Shown here piece after piece: positions 11,901-23,381 of a stretch of 64,000 bases of DNA. A program made the translations under genes and the position numbers. This stretch comes from Tubiluchus corallicola (lineage: Eukaryota > Priapulida > Priapulimorpha > Priapulimorphida > Tubiluchidae). The stretch is from the NCBI GenBank assembly GCA_030141605.1, contig JAQGDQ010000268.1, positions 205,305-269,304 of the forward strand, read 5' to 3'. Under the pieces are notes generated by a model. It saw only the letters and a program-made list of their open reading frames with translations, was not told the DNA's origin and ran no database searches. Within the stretch, counting starts at the first letter, position 1, and each line of letters starts with the position of its first letter.

Positions 11901-14598
11901 AGCCAGAATCGGTATGGCAAATGAAGCTGCCCGGCCCCAGAGCGAGTATTGAACTCAAATAGTCATGCGTCATTCGTCTTAATATTGCTGCTGTCATATT
12001 GTTAACCTACATGAATGTTGTAAATGTCTAACATCTGAATTGATTTATTTTTTAGTATAATAAGCAGCATATAATACCACTGGAACAAGTACGATTGCGA
12101 GCTATTGACGACGATCCTGCAAAACCTGGTGGGCTGATTAAACCATTTGTATTTATTTAGCTCTTGCCTGGGATACTGGCATGCAAAAATGCAGTTCCCT
12201 CTGTCTTCAAATGTTTATTGCTATGGATTTTTGTCTCACGTAGTAATTACATTAAGTACACTATTAATGTTTCTGTATTAATGTTCTGCTTTACTCCACA
12301 ACGCCAATAATTTAAAAGATGTCGCATGTATTTTTGATACAAGAAAATGCCCAATTGGCAACAGTATTTTTACATTACTTTAATTTACCTAGTAAGTTCT
12401 AGGAAAGCATATAGTATAAAATGTAAGCATAATGTGCTATTTTATACTAGTTTTTTGTTAGTATTGAAACATTAGCTACAATATGAGTCTTATTCCTGGG
12501 CTTGATGGATTGACAACTATTAAGTGCTTCAAAGAACTGAATAATACCCAAAGTTAGAGAAAGTTTAAAATATGTCTGTAGTTATTTTTGTCTACTTGCA
12601 TGTTGAGTTTGTAGTGTAGGCACAACACACGGTACTTATTAAACTTTTGCTTCTACTACGAAAGGCACAAATTCTAATAAATGGAAGCATTGTCTTGAAA
12701 TTGTATGCATGTATAAAATAATTTTAAATCAGTAGTTAATTGTTTTTTAAATGCAACTTTTTCTTTTTCTAGAATTGCGGAACGGTTGGTATATTGAAAG
12801 TGCCAGTAAGTCGTTTGCCGTGTATGCAGCCACGGCAACGGAAAAGTCAGAGTGGATGGCTCACATTAACAAGTGTGTTACTGATGTGATTGCTAGGGGT
12901 ATGTGTAAACATATGTTTTGTTGTATTTTTCAGAAACATAAATACAATGCTCTTCAGGTGTGTCCAGTCTTGTAGTGATCACCTTTCATAAGACAGGTTG
13001 TCATTTAAGAAAAAAAATTCTCGAGTGATGTACTTTTGCTGCAGTACTATCTACTCGTGTGCAGTTCTGCTTTTCATAATAATTTCATAATAATATTAAT
13101 AATAATAATAATAAAGCTTCAAAACTTCAAACTTTAAACTTTTGTTCAGATTACACATAACATTAGCAAAAGCTACAAAAACATTTTGAGCTTAATTGGG
13201 ATAAATAAGGTCACCAACAAAAATGTTCATTCCTTTATTAAAATTGGTATTAGCAGATGTTTTAAGGCTCTGTTTGCCTCATCATGGTTGCACAATGACT
13301 CTTATTTATAGTAAAGGTAGGGTTACCAAAGCCTAAAATCCTTGTATTAGTGCTGCCTAAATATTCCACATAGTCTTTATTATGTGTTAATCATTGGAGC
13401 TGGCAGGGCTGGGTTGCATTAAAATATGTGCTAATTTGGTTTGTAATAAATAGTGGCATTTCTTAAAGTATATTTTGACAACGAAAAGATAGCTATTCTA
13501 GCTTATTCACAGAATTTCGAATAAGTTTACTTCCAGCTACGTAAGTGTCAGTAAAGTATATCAGGAGTAAAAAATGTTCAAAAAAGCTTTTGGCGTGTTA
13601 GAGGTTGGCTCCATATGAGGTGGTCCCATAATTTCGTTAGCCTAGTGGCCCCAGAAGGTCATAATCTGGCCCTAGGAGCTGCTAATAACTTTTGCTGTAG
13701 TTCATGTAAACAGAATATACTGTTACCTGCTTGGTTTCTCTAATGAACACAGTAATTATTGGTGCAGGTACATTTCATTCTCTTTTTGTGTAACCTCTTT
13801 TTCAGAAAATCAACTGCTGATTCTAATCCAGCTCTTGTGACAATTACACATATTTCTGTCTACAACAAATTGTTCATCGTATGTGAATATTTAATGTCAC
13901 TTCAAATTGGTTAAATCTGTATGATACTTTTTTACTTCAAAAATGTACTTTCTCTGTTTCAGATGGGAGGAAAAGACCAGATGCTGAAGCTCCTATATGG
14001 GTACCAGATAGCGATGCGACGGTGTGTATGCTGTGTAATAAATCTGCGTTTACTGTCATTAATAGACGGGTGAGTACTCTGCTATCTGAACTGTCAGTAA
14101 CCAGAAAAATTTCCATAATGTATTTTTACATTGAACTACAGGGTGAACATTATTCCACATATTTTTTACATCACCTACTCAGGCATTCGTGCCTACTCCA
14201 AAAAAATCAGTAAAATTTAAATGCCTAATTTGGTTTTATGAGTGTATTTTTGGATTACTTTGCTTGCGTGTAAGTCCATAGAGCCATCCATTTCGCTGTT
14301 TTTTTTTTGTTCATGTAATTCAAAAGTAATGCCATTTGCCATTTACTCGTTATTCAACAATGTGTACTTAAATTTTCTCAAATATAAATTCTGTGGACGG
14401 CAACTGTGAATGCATGTCTATAATCTGCATCTGCTCTAATATCTAATCTTAAGTATTGTTTCAGTAGGAAGAATTCTTTGAGCAGATGATATTGACAATG
14501 GCACAAACTGAATACTAATTAGACGCAAATGCTTTTAATACTTTATTAATGAATTAAGGACAAAGCTTAAATAAGCAATTAAGTAATGACCAGAATGA

Positions 14599-14656
<58 letters not shown>

Positions 14657-17465
14657 AAGAGACAATAAGATTATTCCCATATTTTGATGTGTGTTCCCCA
14701 ATTTATTATTTTAAATTTGTAATTTTACTGTATTACTGTATTTTGCAAGTGTGCAGTAATATATCAAATATGGTACCAGTGGAAAGCTAAGAATACTTGG
14801 TCAGTTCCTGTGTGTTCAGCTGCATGCTAAATCAGCTCTACTCATTTACATGGCATTACATGACAAAGTGGAATGTTGATTGGATTAAGCTAAAAATTGA
14901 AAAACATATAGAATATTACTGTGGTGTATAATAATTACTTCAGTCATTTTAGAAACATTTTAATTACTATAATTAACTGTGGCGAGTTTGTTTTTCCAGC
15001 ATCACTGTCGGCATTGTGGCAAAGTCGTCTGTGGAAATTGTTCCAACAAAAAATTTCTGCTGCCGGAACAGTCGTCGAAACCGCTTAGGGTTTGCTCCAC
15101 CTGCTATGATGATTTGACGTCTGGAAAAGCTACAGAAAAGCCCCCTGTTGTTGAATCCGCTCCAAAAAGTAGGTGGTACTTAGGTAAATAAACAAACGAT
15201 TCAAGCTCAAATAAGCTAGTCTCAGTGAGACTCAGACACTGTACATTAAAAAAACCCTTGCCATGCCTCAGCCCAGAAAGCTTTGGTAGTTAAGTAACAA
15301 TGACTTTTATGTGTGTTTGGAGTGGTGGTCATCATGTATATTGTAAAACGAATGCTGCTATTTTAAAATTTCATTTCTGCATTGGGGACTGAAAAGATCA
15401 AGTAGATTGAGTGAGGGGTAATTGATGGTCATTCATATTTATAGGCATTACTATTCATGGCTTCAGAGCAACAGCTTGTTCACTGAAATGGCATTGAGAT
15501 CTACTCAAAATGTATATCAAAGATAATGTACAAATTAGGAGTGGGCATTTCGAAAAATTTATTATTTGAATAATTGAATATTCACCCCTGGGATATTTTC
15601 TTTTCATGCTGGTCACAGTGACTACATGTAGCCTACCCGTAGAAATAGATAAAACATATGTACAGCTGTGTTGAGTTAATTCTTCCAAGAAACAGTAACT
15701 ACTGATTGTGCATGCTAATTGCTGAGCTGTAATGATGAATTTTCCTGCATCCACAAGCTCTTTTTTTGGACTGAAATGTAGCAGCAATTACTACATTATG
15801 AACTTGTTAATGAGCCTTGCACATAAATGATTTAACATAGAACTTGTTGATTTTTGGCAACTTGATTGGTTTTTCATAACAAACATTTTACAGTATTTCA
15901 ATTAATTTTTTTTAAATGTTTCCATACCAAGCTCTTTAATGCCATAGTGACAACTTAGTATATACAGCATACCTGACATTCCAGTGAATTTGTCGTGCTC
16001 TGAGCAAACAGTGGAGTGTGTGTTTTTTTGCCTTGCAATAGCAATGGCTGCAAATTATTTTTATTGAGACAATATGTTGGCTCTATCCTAAGCTTTTTTT
16101 GTTTCTGTAAATGAGTGGATGACATTCAGTACATGGTGTACATAAGATAATCAAATAGTATTTCATTATTTGAATAGTAAAAAATATTCGATGCTTCAAA
16201 TAATCGAATATTCATGCACATCTGCAATTGATATAAATTCAGTATAGATTACTAGCTATACTTTAATAAACGTAAAGAACAAAATTAGGCTATTAGATTC
16301 GTCATATTTAAATTTTTTTGCTTTTTGTTTGTTTTTAGTAAGCTAGGGATCACATCACTAGATACGTGACATCACTAAAAAAAGCTTGGTTTGTCTCTTA
16401 TGTACTGTGAAACACTTATTTTTATTTTATTTTCACTTATTTTGTGTTCCCACGTTCATTTTTGTACAAAAAATATGTTTCATGTGAAAACGAAAGTTTG
16501 GCGATAATTAAGTTCTTCCAAATACGACTGCAATCGTACTCCTACACATATGTAGCACCTTCATTGTACATGCTCACACAGCTGCAGCTAGAAGAGGACA
16601 CTTCTAATTTTTGCACCTCTAACTGACATGACTGACCCTGTCACTACATGCGCACGAAAGCAGGTCATTGCTGCTGCCTGCACGGGATTGTTTACTGTTA
16701 AAAATAAGAATTAACTCATTACAATAAGGAACGTCAGTTTTACGGAACGATTGCCAGCCTATTTGTTACAACTCCCTTCAACTTTTCACTGAGTCAGTTA
16801 ATTGTGTAAGCTAATTGCGATGCTTGAAAATTGCAGAATACAAATGTGTAAAAATTTAATTTTGCCAAAGTAAATTATTTTACAGTATATAGTTTCAGAC
16901 ACCTTGCATCATGAAGTCACTCTTTTATACGTAAGTTGCTTTTTTTAAGATAAACTGGCTTTTATGCAAGGTGCATCACCTACCGAAGAGTTGCCGTCGA
17001 ATGCAGCGGAAGCCACGTTGAATAACCAAGACACATCCGGTGATGATTCAGATTCTGATGATGATATAGAGGGAGCTCCCAAGTCAGAGCCGACAAAAAC
17101 CGAATATGAGGTACAACTACTTTTCTGATGATATCAGATATTTTAGTGACATTGACAAGGCGGATGGATAACATAACAGTAATAAACAGATTTTTTTAAC
17201 GTGATTCAACTAAATAGACAGACTGGCCAAAAGTAAGGCAGATGCTGCTTCAAGTAAATTTAAGGAAAAATCTTCTTTATTTGATTCTCAAAAAAATCAA
17301 ACTTTCGGATAAAATATTGCAGTACAAAACCCAAATATCAATGTTCACGTGCAGTAATGTTTTCTGTTTCAGCCTACTGTGTTTTTTGCCGAAACTTCAC
17401 AAAGTGGCGATGTACCCAAACTGGACCAAGATAAATCAGACAATACAGAGATGAATTCAAATTAA
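5930..17465 (+). CDS. PLEKHF2: PLEKHF (Phafin) PH + FYVE domain protein, nine coding exons
   Basis: Phafins bind PI3P on early endosomes and act in endosome fusion, receptor traffic and autophagy. Coding exons: 5930-5945, 10102-10166, 11418-11555, 12056-12128, 12773-12898, 13963-14069, 15000-15168, 16971-17110, 17373-17465; total 927 nt, 308 residues. Exon 1 encodes only MVDKL plus one base; joining gives MVDKLVGSDANRKRIEAVE, matching the human N-terminus. The PH domain spans about residues 34-132, with conserved helix Trp125. The FYVE domain spans about 150-212: WVPD (152-155), RRHHCRHCG (174-182), RVC (205-207) and all eight zinc cysteines (161, 164, 178, 181, 186, 189, 207, 210). The tail after residue 215 is acidic, Ser/Asp-rich and encoded by two extra exons, making the protein about 60 residues longer than human PLEKHF2 (249). 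Which vertebrate paralogue it equals is not decided; invertebrates usually have one. Confidence 0.94.
8836..9197. mobile_element. Non-autonomous hAT-type element (MITE), 362 bp
   Basis: Perfect 14-base terminal inverted repeats, CAGGGCCTATTTCA at 8836-8849 and TGAAATAGGCCCTG at 9184-9197, are flanked by a perfect 8-base direct repeat tatacatc at 8828-8835 and 9198-9205. An 8-bp target duplication and ends starting CAGGG are the hallmark of hAT transposons. The inner flanks are G/C-run rich (a G-rich stretch on the left and a C12-type run on the right, which extend the inverted repeat imperfectly). There is no transposase. Confidence 0.9.
9557..9682. repeat. 21-bp tandem repeat, six copies
   Basis: Six consecutive units of 21 bases start at 9557, 9578, 9599, 9620, 9641 and 9662, with the consensus gtgaRctacagttttactgc plus a final a. 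Units alternate between 'gaac' and 'gagc' at the variable base; unit 4 has 'cttta' instead of 'ctgca' and unit 6 has 'gagg'. Low divergence suggests recent expansion. It lies in PLEKHF intron 1. Confidence 0.95.
9740..9836 (-). mobile_element. Probable single end of a hAT-like element
   Basis: Read on the minus strand from 9836 the sequence begins CAGAACCGGCTCTACC, continues with a short internal hairpin around 'gcctag...ctaggc' and a C-rich run. This looks like a terminus of a hAT-like element. No matching opposite end or convincing target duplication was found, so this is a fragment at best. Confidence 0.35.
13085..13114. repeat. AAT-type microsatellite
   Basis: A short run of taa/aat triplets in PLEKHF intron 5. 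Simple repeat without other structure. Confidence 0.8.
14598..14664. repeat. (GA)n followed by (GACA)n microsatellite
   Basis: About 20 GA dinucleotides run into four GACA-type units in PLEKHF intron 6. Simple repeat. Confidence 0.95.
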
Positions 17466-17510
17466 AAACATCTGTTTTCTCTTTTGTTCACCTAAATTTT
17501 CGGCCAAAGG

Positions 17511-17674
17511 CTAGTGCACCTTTATGCCTCCATTTTTACGAAAATTGTAGCTCTAGTGCACCTTTATGCCTTCATTTTTACAAAAATTGTAGTGCTAGTG
17601 CACCTTTTGCCTCTATGTTTACAAAAATTGTAACGCTAGTGCATTGACAAGCTTCCATTTTTACAAAAGTTGTG
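17511..17674. repeat. 42-bp tandem repeat, four copies, in PLEKHF 3' UTR
   Basis: Units begin with ctagtgca at 17511, 17553, 17595 and 17636. Each carries a shared core close to 'tttacaaaaattgta'. Unit 4 has diverged after ctagtgca. The array starts 46 bases after the stop codon, so it should be transcribed in the mature mRNA. Confidence 0.9.
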
Positions 17675-18097
17675 AAAACTTACCTTCTGTTATTCATGCG
17701 ACCAGTAATGATGACCGGCATTGGTTTTATGATCTAGCTTAATATCCGTTTGACAGTAGGACACTTGATCAGATGTGTTATTTGATAAGCTGCCTTTGCC
17801 AACACTTCTGGTAGGCATTACAGGCATCCATGTTCCAAATGATGGTTTAGCATTTTGGGCTTTCTATGGCATGTTCTTAGAGACTGTAGTTTGCTCTGAA
17901 ATACCTAAAATTAAGATTCATATTAATTTATTAAGATTCTGCCTGACCGAAGTTTAAAATTTTTCAGAAGATACCTGTATGCAGATTAGTTTCGCATATT
18001 TCATTGCTAAAAGGGTAAAATAATTAAACTAAGAGAATCGCAATTCTTCTTTCACAAATTCATCTAAAATAATGCAATATTGCATTTAAATGTTCCA

Positions 18098-18103
18098 AAT
18101 AAA
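18098..18103 (+). terminator. Candidate poly(A) signal of PLEKHF
   Basis: First AATAAA after the PLEKHF stop codon. Later hexamers exist, so the choice is not settled. Confidence 0.4.
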
Positions 18104-19348
18104 AAACTGTTTCTTGGACAATGAAACATGTCAGAAATTTATTTCCACATTGCATGCTCAGGGGGCACTACTGCTGATTCACGACTTGCTTTTATAAGCA
18201 CATGAGAGAATTTCTTATAAAATCGATAAGACAGAACTGTATGGAAAGTTTGTGATACTTACAAACAAATCGTGTGTGTAAATTAAATAAAATGAGGTTA
18301 CTTATAGTTGTTGAGTTTGACAATTATTTTAGAATGTTTGATTCAATTTGATTTGAAGTTGTGTTTATGAGAGTAGTAATTTTGTTTATTTTGATAAAAC
18401 TTTGACATTTGGGGCCTTTTTGCTGAATATTATAGCATATGTAGTGTGATTAACAAGCTGTTGTTGGGCGTGTTAAAACTCCTTTGGTAGTTTATTCATT
18501 GTCTGATTGCTTACTGTTAAAATTAGTAACTTTGGAAATAGAAATCGAGAATAATGTTAAACTAATTGAAATGTAATGTATCAAAATGATTTTATTGTCT
18601 TTTGTAGTGAACAACAACAATTTTGGAGTTGAACTGACACTTTTTGGCATGTTATACAGAACCTTTTTTTGGCTTTTTAAATGTATCTTTTAATGGTATT
18701 TTTGTTATTAGCAAATGTTTGACTTTGATTACTGTTATCCTGTGTCTTGAGAAGAGGGTTTTTTTATATAAACAAATTGGACAATAACTTTCTTAAATAC
18801 ACAGCATTCTCCTTTGATTCTGCAGTTTTTCTCATTATATTTTAGGCATGGCATTTTTGAATCAAACTTTTATTTAGCTATTGAATAAACATAGAAAAAT
18901 AAAAAAGTTTATAATCCAAATGGATTGTACCATATTTACTTTAGTTTTCATGATTGACGTAAAATAAATAACCATAACAAGAATTAAATTAGGTAAAGAA
19001 TATGTAGTTAAAAGGTCAAAAGCTTGTATTTGTCAGAGGCCCAGAGCAGATGCAGACATAGAGGCCAGGTAACTAATGAGAAGAAAGATGCCGACCTACA
19101 GATAAAGACAATGAAGATGGATCATAAAAGTGAAATATGTTCAGTTCAATTTAGTTTATTCACTCAAATACGTGAAGAGTACATGCTTGGCAAAATGAGT
19201 ATAACTATTTATATAAGTGCTTCGATAAATAAACACGTGTAATAATTAGTAACTAAACTTTATACCAGAAATTGTTTATATTTTATATATTTACAGTAGA
19301 GAAAATTTGATTCACTTATCATGCAAGAATTGATCAGCAAAAACAATC

Positions 19349-20560
19349 ATGCCATGTGTACAACGAGAGCTACAGTGTACAACTGAGGACAGTATTACAC
19401 CTTTGTTTAAAAAAGAAAAAAAAATTGTGCAGAATTATAGGCCTGTCAGCTTAACATCTCATATCAGCAAGGTGATGGAATCTATTATAAAAGAACACGC
19501 CATTGAACACTTGGGGGAAAAGGCACTCAGCTAGTTAATAAACCAGTTATTTAGATTTTAGCAAAACATTTGATAGATTACCCACAAATGTCTGCTGTTG
19601 AAGTTGAGAATGCATTGGTGGACGGGTGTTGAAATGGGTTGAGCGGTTGTTCTGTGGAAGAAGACAACGAGTGGTTGTAAACGGAAATATGTCTTCATGG
19701 GGTGAAGTTCTGTACTCGAACCTGTTTTGTTTTTAATTTACATGACATCGATGACAACATTTCCAGTGTTATTCTAAAATTTGCTGATGGCACCAAGATT
19801 TTTGGAGCAGTGGGTAGTTCTCAAGAAGCCTTTACTATATAAGAAGACTTGAGCAAAACATGTGAGTGGTCACTTGATGAGCATATACTGTTTAATGCGG
19901 AGAAGTGTGAATGTATCCATTTTGGTTTTATATGTGAGACTGGACTACTACTGAGGTTAGAGATTTGGGAGTAGCGGTGAGTGTGTGTTAGCAGTCAGGA
20001 AGGTAACAGAACATTGGGCATGATAAAAAGATCTTTTGTTAATAAAGACAAAGATGTAATTGTAAAACTGCACAAAATTTATTTACACTGCACTTGGATT
20101 ACTGCATGGAGGCCCTATAATAATTATGGTGAAACATTAGATTGCTTGAAGGTGTACAAATGAAAGAGAGCTGTAAGCTTGACCGAGTATCCTAGTTTTA
20201 CAGAGTTACTATATGAAGAGAAACTGAAAAGCTGCAGTTAAATGCCCCTAGAACACTATCGACTGAGAGCTGATCTGATTGAAGTTTTTTAGAATTGTGA
20301 ATGGACTTGAGGGTCTAGAATGCAATGACTTTTTTATTGTTTGTGATGACTGAAGAACAAGAGATCACTCCAAAAAAATTAGCGAAGAGAAGGTCTAGAC
20401 TTGATCTTAGGAAATACAGTTTCAACCAAAGGGTAATTAATACTAACTGGTTGATGGTGAAGCAGTGTAATCTACCAGCTTCAAAGAGTCACTTGGAAGA
20501 GTGGTTGGAAAATAGCCATCACCCAATGTTGTTGTTTGCAAAATTCGACAATAAATAAAT
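19349..20560 (+). pseudogene. Dead LINE (CR1/L2/Jockey-like) reverse transcriptase remnant
   Basis: Successive frames keep reverse transcriptase blocks in the right order: QNYRPVSLTSHISKVMESII at about 19425-19490; LKFADGTKIF at about 19774-19803; EDLSKTCEWSLDEHILFNAE followed by KCECIHFG at about 19845-19925; RTLGMIKRSF at about 20010-20040; and a C-terminal RRSRLDLRKYSFNQRVINTNW block near 20390-20445. The catalytic box, normally FADD, reads FADG (Gly codon 19789-19791), and there are several stops, frame changes and missing segments. The copy cannot encode an active enzyme. It lies between PLEKHF and RBM25, in the same orientation. Confidence 0.88.
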
Positions 20561-21648
20561 TTTTTACTACCACTACTATTAAGATTGGGGGGCACAAACA
20601 AGGTTGTCCAAGTTAATATCGCCACCGATTACATCACCATGTTGTGGTCGTCAGTAAGTAAATTTTCATTGATTTCCTCCGCTAGATGGCAAATAATCCC
20701 GAACCTGTCATGTGATCTCTCGACATTTCACATTTTACCGGCCATGTTGCTTTGTTGAGTTTCAGGAATCAGCTATTCGAATTAAATTGAAATTGGATTG
20801 TTACACGTGTGGCAGACGACCTGCTCAGCAGTATAAAAGATATTTTTTTCATTGGTAAGTTTAAGTTAGATGCTTAACACAGAGTTTATTTTATTATTAA
20901 AATGAAAGCAAGTATTAGTAAGTGAAAGAATAGGAACATGTGGGCGCGATGTACGTATGAAATTTTATCAGCGGTATGTACCATCGCAGTTCATATTTTC
21001 GTTGATACATGGAATCACAGGAAAAAAATAGTGGTTTATAAATATATTTCAGCCACGATATTATGCACAAAGTGATTCTTGACTTTAATCTCGTGTTGTG
21101 GGTCCTTGGAATTCATTTAATAGTAAAACAGTTGACGCATCAAATCTGCCGCAATTTCGCAAATCGTTGTGGAGAGACCGTCAGTAATCTTGTTATGTTA
21201 GGTCTCATGCCAGCAAGTGTGCATTTCACGCACTCGTTATGTTGAAGCTGACAAGTCTTAGGAGAGTTCTTTCATATTTTAAAATTTTCATTACAACAGA
21301 GTGTATACAACACTCTGGTGAGTTACAAATATATAGCCAAGTAGCAGACGTGAAATAAGGGTACTTGTAAGCTGCTGTCAGAGTGAAAAAGTGAAAAAAG
21401 AAAAAAACGACAAAGTGTAAGTATTAAATGAGTGATGGAAGACGAAGGTGATGGTGATGATGCTGATTTATGAGAACGTGATACGCAATACTTTATGCTG
21501 AAGGTCGACCATGTCCATGACCATCATGTGAAGGCTAATTTTTTGGAAGAGTCACAGTAAATAAAGTGCGTTAAAATTATGTCATTTTGCCTACCATATT
21601 GCCTCCCAACTTTAAATTATGTTGCGTGTGTTGATTTTAAAACAAAAT

Positions 21649-22149
21649 TACTATATTTATTCGAGTATAACGCGCACCCCTAATTTTCGTATAAAATTTT
21701 GTTTCACTTTTTCTCGACTCAGACCAAGCATTGTAAGTGACAAACGTTGTTGAACATGTGCGTTGTTGAACAACTCCAGTCTCTAACATTCGTCTCTGGT
21801 ACAGTGAATTCTCGGCTAGCTGCTGGATTTCCGTGGGCCAGGCTCCGTCTGGACGTTGCACCGTCTGACAAAGTCTGCTGATGAGGCAAATATTATTGAT
21901 TATTTCCTTAGCTAGGCCTGGCCTCTTCAGTGAGTGTTGGGCATAGGCGCTTTGTGGGTCGAGAGATGTGGCTGCATTCAATATTTTGCGATTGTGGTCA
22001 GCGATATCTTCGACTAATGAGTCATTGCACAAATAATATATTGATACATCTGAGCGTGTCATCCCAGCCCTCGTTTATAACGCGCACCCAAACTTTGAGT
22101 TCTTTTTTAGGTAGAAAATTTTGCGCGTTATACTCGAATAAATACGGTA
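21649..22149. mobile_element. MITE with about 27-bp terminal inverted repeats
   Basis: The left end reads tac..tatttattcgagtataacgcgca and the right end is its reverse complement, with two mismatches in the first few bases. Length is about 501 bp. An extra internal copy of 'tataacgcgcaccc' sits near 22077, matching the left subterminal sequence in direct orientation. The duplication at the target seems to be short (possibly TA). Family not assigned; there is no transposase. A 141-codon antisense frame across the element (21637-22062) has no recognisable domain. Confidence 0.8.
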
Positions 22150-22596
22150 CTGTAAAAGCCTTTTGGTATTTCACATTTACCGATCATTTGGTAGGCTATT
22201 CAATAAGCATGATAATTTGGGTTTATATGACTTTGTGCGAATGGAAGGCAAGTCCAACTTTGTAGGCATATGTAACATACAGATTCAAAAACGTTGCCTG
22301 TAAATTTAGTATTAGGCTACCTGGGTTAGGCTATTGTTTTTAGCAGGGCTTTTAGCAGTGTGGGTTTCCTCACATATTGTGGCATGATCACATGGATGTC
22401 TTTCAAATATATGGCCTCAGTAACCTATTGGTCCTGTATATGAGCTCTATGAGCAACACTCGTCAGAATGTGACTTAACCAGACAGATTCTTGGGGTTGC
22501 CAACTAAAATGCTTTGAATGTAGTATTATAATTTTCAGTTAAAATTTTAAATTAAAACTTGAATTGCATCGATCTTCAATATTCTTGGGTAAGGAT

Positions 22597-23381
22597 TAGT
22601 GATGTGCATCATTTTTCTAAGAAAAGGATGATAATAAAAATTAACTCGACTTAATTCGATCAATCGTTTTCAATTTAATCGGCACTTTTAAAGCAAAAGT
22701 CTAGTTGTGTTTTTTGTATAAACATATTTATTAATCTCAGAATTAACAATAAAGCATTACAGATAAATAACTAAAGTTTCTTCTCCTCTTCAAATGTATA
22801 CTTTGGCTAAGTAAAATTGTCGACTGCCTTTACACTTGGGTCTGGTAATGGCAGATGTACATAGAGACAGCTGGAAAATAGTAAATAGCATTCAAAAATT
22901 GAAAAAATGCATAGTATCTAAAATTGTGCAGAAAGTTAAAGTTTGAAGCTACCACAAGTCTTACGGCACGTACCTCATGCTGTTTTCATTCTTGCGCCGC
23001 TATTCTGCTCGATTCATATCAAATTCTCAATACATGCGAGCACTATGCAGTGTAGTACAGTAGTGAGTTAGGCCTACTGCATTATGGGCGGGCAGAGTCG
23101 CTACTTACTGTGCCGGTTCTCAATAATTGTGCCTGTTCTCAGTAATCACGAAATGTATATAGTATACATTAGCAGAGTAAAGCCAGCAATCAGTCGGCAG
23201 CTTTGCGGCAGACAAACAAACAATCTAAAATGTTGCACGGGGAGGTTGTAACTTTAGTCGGTTAGCTGGTTAATTATTGCTGTCAGCAAATCAACTGATG
23301 ACAAAAAGCACTTGGTAGATTTGTAACTATTAAAGAAAAAAATCGAGTTTCGAGTTTTTATCGATTAACCGCACATCCCTA
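22597..23381. mobile_element. hAT-like non-autonomous element, 785 bp
   Basis: The left end begins TAGTGATGTGC and the right end reads GCACATCCCTA, the inverted repeat of TAGGGATGTGC (one mismatch). Flanking octamers gtaaggat (22589-22596) and gttagtat (23382-23389) match at 6 of 8 positions, as expected for an old 8-bp target duplication. The subterminal sequence also pairs loosely ('actcgacttaattcgatcaatcg' against 'cgagtttttatcgattaacc'). No transposase is seen. Confidence 0.7.

Larger units (their letters stand above)
17466..19340 (+). other. PLEKHF 3' untranslated region and flank
   Basis: After the TAA at 17463-17465 comes AT-rich sequence with no coding support. It contains a four-copy 42-base tandem repeat (17511-17674) and the first downstream AATAAA at 18098-18103; further hexamers occur near 18285 and 18885. 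The transcript end is therefore uncertain. From 19340 a decayed LINE begins. Confidence 0.55.

Noticed and set aside
21637-22062. 141-codon minus-strand open frame
   Set aside because: It spans most of a MITE, ends in its terminal repeat, and shows no recognisable domain.
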